Shown piece after piece: positions 61,498 to 64,000 of a stretch of 64,000 nucleotides of DNA. How positions within the stretch are numbered: the first letter of the stretch is position 1; the number at the start of each line of letters is the position of its first letter. Source of the stretch: Bdellovibrio sp. NC01 (GTDB taxonomy: Bacteria; Bdellovibrionota; Bdellovibrionia; Bdellovibrionales; Bdellovibrionaceae); assembly GCF_006874625.1 (NCBI RefSeq), contig NZ_CP030034.1:558001-622000 (forward strand). The letters run 5' to 3'. A program made the translations under genes and the position numbers. The notes beneath the pieces were generated by a model. That model did not search any database and was not told the DNA's origin. It worked only from the letters and a program-made list of their open reading frames with translations.

Positions 61498-62868
61498 ATG
61501 GCAGGCATACGCATTACAGGAATGGCCTCTGGGCTACCACCAAATATCGTCGATCAGCTCATGGATGCTGAGCGTATTCCTGTGAAGCAAATGGAAGAGA
61601 AACGTACCGAGAAAGACGAAAAGTTGAAACTCGTGACGGAGCTTGAAACCAAAGTGAACGACATCACTAAAAACTTGGGCGAGCTGACAAGTAATGGTGG
61701 CTTCACTGATAAAAAGTTTGTGACTAGCGATAACACAGTTGTCGATGGTGCACTTGATCCGGCAACGGCGGTTCCAGGGAATTATTCTTTGGAAGTTGTA
61801 CAGTTGGCGGAAAAACCTGCGGCGATTTCGAACGGGTTTCCTGACAAGGACAAAACTCAGATTGGTGTTGGTTACATCAAGTTCGAAACTGAAGAGGGTG
61901 AAAAAGAAGTTTATATCAACGGCAAGAATTCAACTCTTGATGGCGTCGCAAAGCAAATTAACTCTGCGAACGTTGGCTTAAAAGCGCAAGTGTTGGAAGA
62001 CCGTAAGGACAAAGAAAATCCGTTCAAGCTTTTGGTATCAGGGCTTGGCACAGGGGACGATAAACAAATTACGTTCCCAAAAATTTATCTCTTGGATGGA
62101 GATCAGGACATGTATTTCGATCAGTCCCGAGCTTCAAAAAATGCCAAGGTCAAAGTGGACGGGTTTGAAATTGAACTTCCGGAGAATAAGTCGACGAGCA
62201 TTATTCCGGGTGTGACGCTTGATTTGAAATCGGCGGCTCCAGGAAAAGTGATCAACATGACTGTGAAAGAAAATTTAGAAGTCATCAGCGGTAAAGTGAA
62301 AAGCTTTGTCGATGCATACAATGCGGCTTTGGCATTTATCCAAAAGCAGCATCAATTGCAACCGGGTGCAAAGGGTGGAAATCCATCTTTGGGTCCTTTG
62401 GGTGGTGACGGTTTGCTTCGCACGATTGAAAGCAGCTTACGTAGCACGCTTTTGAATCCGGTGAATGGAGTGCAGTCTCCGGTCACTCGTATTAGCGAAT
62501 TGGGTATTACATTTAATCGTAACGGTACTTTGGATTTCAGCCAGGACAAGTTCAATAAAGTTCTGAATGCAAATCCACAAGGAGTCGCTGCCTTCTTCAG
62601 AGGAGACGGCTTCTCTACAGGTTTCGTAGCGAACGTGAAAAGAATGGTGACGAATTTGACGAATGGTCAATTCGGGGGCATCGCAAACCGTAAAAAAGGT
62701 TTGGATTCTCAGATCAAGCAGATCAATTCACGTATTGATACGAAAGAACGACAGCTTGAAAGAAAAGAGGACAGCTTACGTAAAAAGTTTGCTGACCTTG
62801 AAACCAAAATGTCAGAGATGCAGGCGCAACAAGCGAAGTTTGCGGCGATGTCTCGACAGGGTGGATAG
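61498..62868 (+). CDS. fliD: Flagellar filament cap protein FliD
   Basis: A 456-residue FliD (HAP2): the N-terminus GIRITGMASGLPPNIVDQLM matches the FliD_N motif, the central region contains the VDGFEIELPENKSTSIIPGVTLDLK strand, and the C-terminus is coiled coil (FLIC-like, LDSQIKQINSRIDTKERQLERKEDSLR). It caps the growing filament and promotes flagellin polymerisation. It is followed by fliS 60 bases downstream. Confidence 0.95.
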   Translation: MAGIRITGMASGLPPNIVDQLMDAERIPVKQMEEKRTEKDEKLKLVTELETKVNDITKNLGELTSNGGFTDKKFVTSDNTVVDGALDPATAVPGNYSLEVVQLAEKPAAISNGFPDKDKTQIGVGYIKFETEEGEKEVYINGKNSTLDGVAKQINSANVGLKAQVLEDRKDKENPFKLLVSGLGTGDDKQITFPKIYLLDGDQDMYFDQSRASKNAKVKVDGFEIELPENKSTSIIPGVTLDLKSAAPGKVINMTVKENLEVISGKVKSFVDAYNAALAFIQKQHQLQPGAKGGNPSLGPLGGDGLLRTIESSLRSTLLNPVNGVQSPVTRISELGITFNRNGTLDFSQDKFNKVLNANPQGVAAFFRGDGFSTGFVANVKRMVTNLTNGQFGGIANRKKGLDSQIKQINSRIDTKERQLERKEDSLRKKFADLETKMSEMQAQQAKFAAMSRQGG

Positions 62869-62928
62869 AATTAATTAGGTAATTAGTTTTTAGAAAATAG
62901 TTTTCCGATTTAGGACGAAGAGGGAGCA

Positions 62929-63342
62929 ATGAACAAAAACGCATATCAACAGAAGTACAAAGCCACGTCGGTGCAAAGTGCAAGCAAAGAGAAAATCTTG
63001 CTTATGCTTTATGAAGGCGCAATCAAGTTCACAAAACTTGCAATCAAAGCCATCGAAGAAAAGAAGATCGCTGACCGCGGTATGAACATCGGTCGTGCAT
63101 TCGACATCATCATGGAACTGAACAACACTCTGGACCACAAAGTGGGAGGGGAAATCGCTTCTCAGCTTGAGCAGCTATACATGTTCATGATGGAACAGTA
63201 CACGAAAGCCAACATCCATGGCGATACAGCGCCATTGCATGCAAATCTAAAGCTTTTGCAAACGCTTTATGATGGTTGGGTACAAGCAGTAGAAAAAATC
63301 AAAAAAGAATCAGACAGCTCATCAGGACAGAAAGCAGGTTAA
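62929..63342 (+). CDS. fliS: Flagellin export chaperone FliS
   Basis: A 137-residue FliS: YQQKYKATSVQSASKEKILLMLYEGAIKF at the start, then NTLDHKVGGEIASQLEQLYMFM. It binds flagellin C-termini in the cytoplasm before export. AGAGGGAGCA precedes the ATG. It is immediately followed by a FliT/FlgN-like gene. Confidence 0.95.
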   Translation: MNKNAYQQKYKATSVQSASKEKILLMLYEGAIKFTKLAIKAIEEKKIADRGMNIGRAFDIIMELNNTLDHKVGGEIASQLEQLYMFMMEQYTKANIHGDTAPLHANLKLLQTLYDGWVQAVEKIKKESDSSSGQKAG

Positions 63343-63359
63343 TTCTCATGGAGGAGAAC

Positions 63360-63785
63360 ATGACTAGAATCATCACGTTGCTGAACGAAAAGAATCACTA
63401 TTTGGAAAAGTTCTACTCATTGAATGAGGTTGAACTTGCGAACTTCGCGCAAGGTCAATTTGATAACCTGCAACACTTTTACCAAACACGTGAAAGAATC
63501 CTTGATGTCTTGAAATACGTTGATGCGCAAATCGATAAGGCGCAAAACGAAATGGGTCCTGATGTACAACTTGCCGAAGATATGCGCGCGCAAGCTTGTG
63601 AAGCATTGGCGATCAAAGATGAATACGTAACTCGTATCATTGAGCAAGATATCCAGGTCTTGGCATGTATCGAAACTGCAAAGAACTCTATTATTAAGGA
63701 ACTTCAGGAAGTGCGTCGTAATCGCAAAGGTATTAGCGGTTACAAAACGAAGACTTTCACAAACAGACTAGACGAAGAGGTCTAG
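63360..63785 (+). CDS. FliT/FlgN-like flagellar chaperone
   Basis: A 141-residue helical protein with heptad-like hydrophobic spacing (LLNEKNHYLEKFYSLNEVEL...) and a position right after fliS, as usual for FliT/FlgN-type chaperones. The sequence is too diverged for me to choose between them. GGAGG precedes the ATG at 63360; a start at 63348 is possible. Confidence 0.6.
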   Translation: MTRIITLLNEKNHYLEKFYSLNEVELANFAQGQFDNLQHFYQTRERILDVLKYVDAQIDKAQNEMGPDVQLAEDMRAQACEALAIKDEYVTRIIEQDIQVLACIETAKNSIIKELQEVRRNRKGISGYKTKTFTNRLDEEV

Positions 63786-63805
63786 GAAATTTTTTCCCGA
63801 CAAAA

Positions 63806-63865
63806 TACTGACAGCAAGTTTGGTTGAAGAGTCAAATCCCACGACTAAACTTGCGTCAGAACTTC
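63806..63865 (+). other. Inverted repeat after the FliT-like gene
   Basis: An imperfect long stem (CTGAC-GCAAGTTT / AAACTTGC-GTCAG) encloses about 25 bases, in the gap before the next gene. No T-run follows. Its role is unknown. Confidence 0.45.
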
Positions 63866-63941
63866 TCAGATTAAATTAAATCAAGAACGAAGCATTGGCA
63901 TCTGTGTTGCTCCATCAACTTCACGAAGGAGATCCAGTCAG

Positions 63942-64000
63942 ATGTTGGAAAATCAGTTCGTTCAAAAGTCCAGTGAAACCTTTGGCGATATTACGCCGCA
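63942..64000 (+). CDS. Start of a hypothetical protein (partial)
   Basis: ATG at 63942 is preceded by AAGGAG at 63926-63931. The frame is open to the right edge (19 residues plus), beginning MLENQFVQKSSETF. Too short to identify. Confidence 0.5.
   Translation, partial: MLENQFVQKSSETFGDITP

Noticed and set aside
1-64000. CRISPR array, tRNA or rRNA genes
   Set aside because: No direct-repeat array with spacers and no tRNA or rRNA sequence was recognised by eye; a tRNA-scan or CRISPR search would settle it.

Overview
The window looks like chromosome of a predatory Bdellovibrionota bacterium, most likely Bdellovibrio. The evidence is a tandem pair of flagellin genes followed by flaG, fliD and fliS, many exported and lipobox-bearing proteins of unknown function, a large S74-type fibre protein, hybrid histidine kinases, and a menaquinone pathway. 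No rRNA, tRNA, CRISPR array or prophage was recognised. The species assignment is inference from gene content.

Layout. 1-4.8 kb: rmuC, then menA-menC-menE and a thioredoxin-like 2Fe-2S protein. 4.8-8.8 kb: a repeat-bearing lipoprotein and a DASS-family anion transporter. 8.8-12.7 kb: YkgJ-like protein, hot-dog thioesterase, polyprenyl diphosphate synthase, a second UbiA-fold protein and rsmJ; together with menACE this suggests a quinone-biosynthesis neighbourhood. 12.7-21.5 kb: a membrane protein, small exported proteins, a trypsin-like lipoprotein, a 1446-residue S74 fibre and a SpoIIE-like protein. 21.5-26.6 kb: citrate synthase, a YcbB-like L,D-transpeptidase, a double Usp protein, HIT and DUF1653 proteins. 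26.9-30.9 kb: barrel porin, imelysin and di-haem oxidoreductase, probably a metal-uptake operon. 31.9-36.0 kb: CheA, a CheW-like protein and a CheD-CheB fusion whose esterase half lacks its nucleophile. 36-43.5 kb: an atypical aldehyde dehydrogenase, small and lipoprotein genes, ddl, elbB and a GNAT protein. 43.7-48.3 kb: ferredoxin, nth, a DoxX-like protein and a thiamine-type ABC transporter (thiBPQ). 48.3-54.9 kb: two hybrid histidine kinases, an orphan solute-binding protein and a 3D-domain lipoprotein. 55-64 kb: flagellar filament genes with sigma-28-like promoters, interrupted by a RAYT-type transposase between the two flagellins and by a DJ-1/PfpI plus FAD-Rieske divergent pair.

The most unusual structure is intergenic. 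At least three short elements (8.65, 30.94 and 31.34 kb) share a related GC-rich core, yet each is bounded by its own long inverted repeat whose sequence differs from copy to copy. A fourth element of the same design (11.81 kb) has arms that take in the stop codon of one gene and the start codon of the next. Other points are the degenerate catalytic sites in CheB, SpoIIE, ALDH and UbiA relatives, a candidate structured RNA upstream of cheA, and a near-leaderless sigma-28 promoter for flaG.
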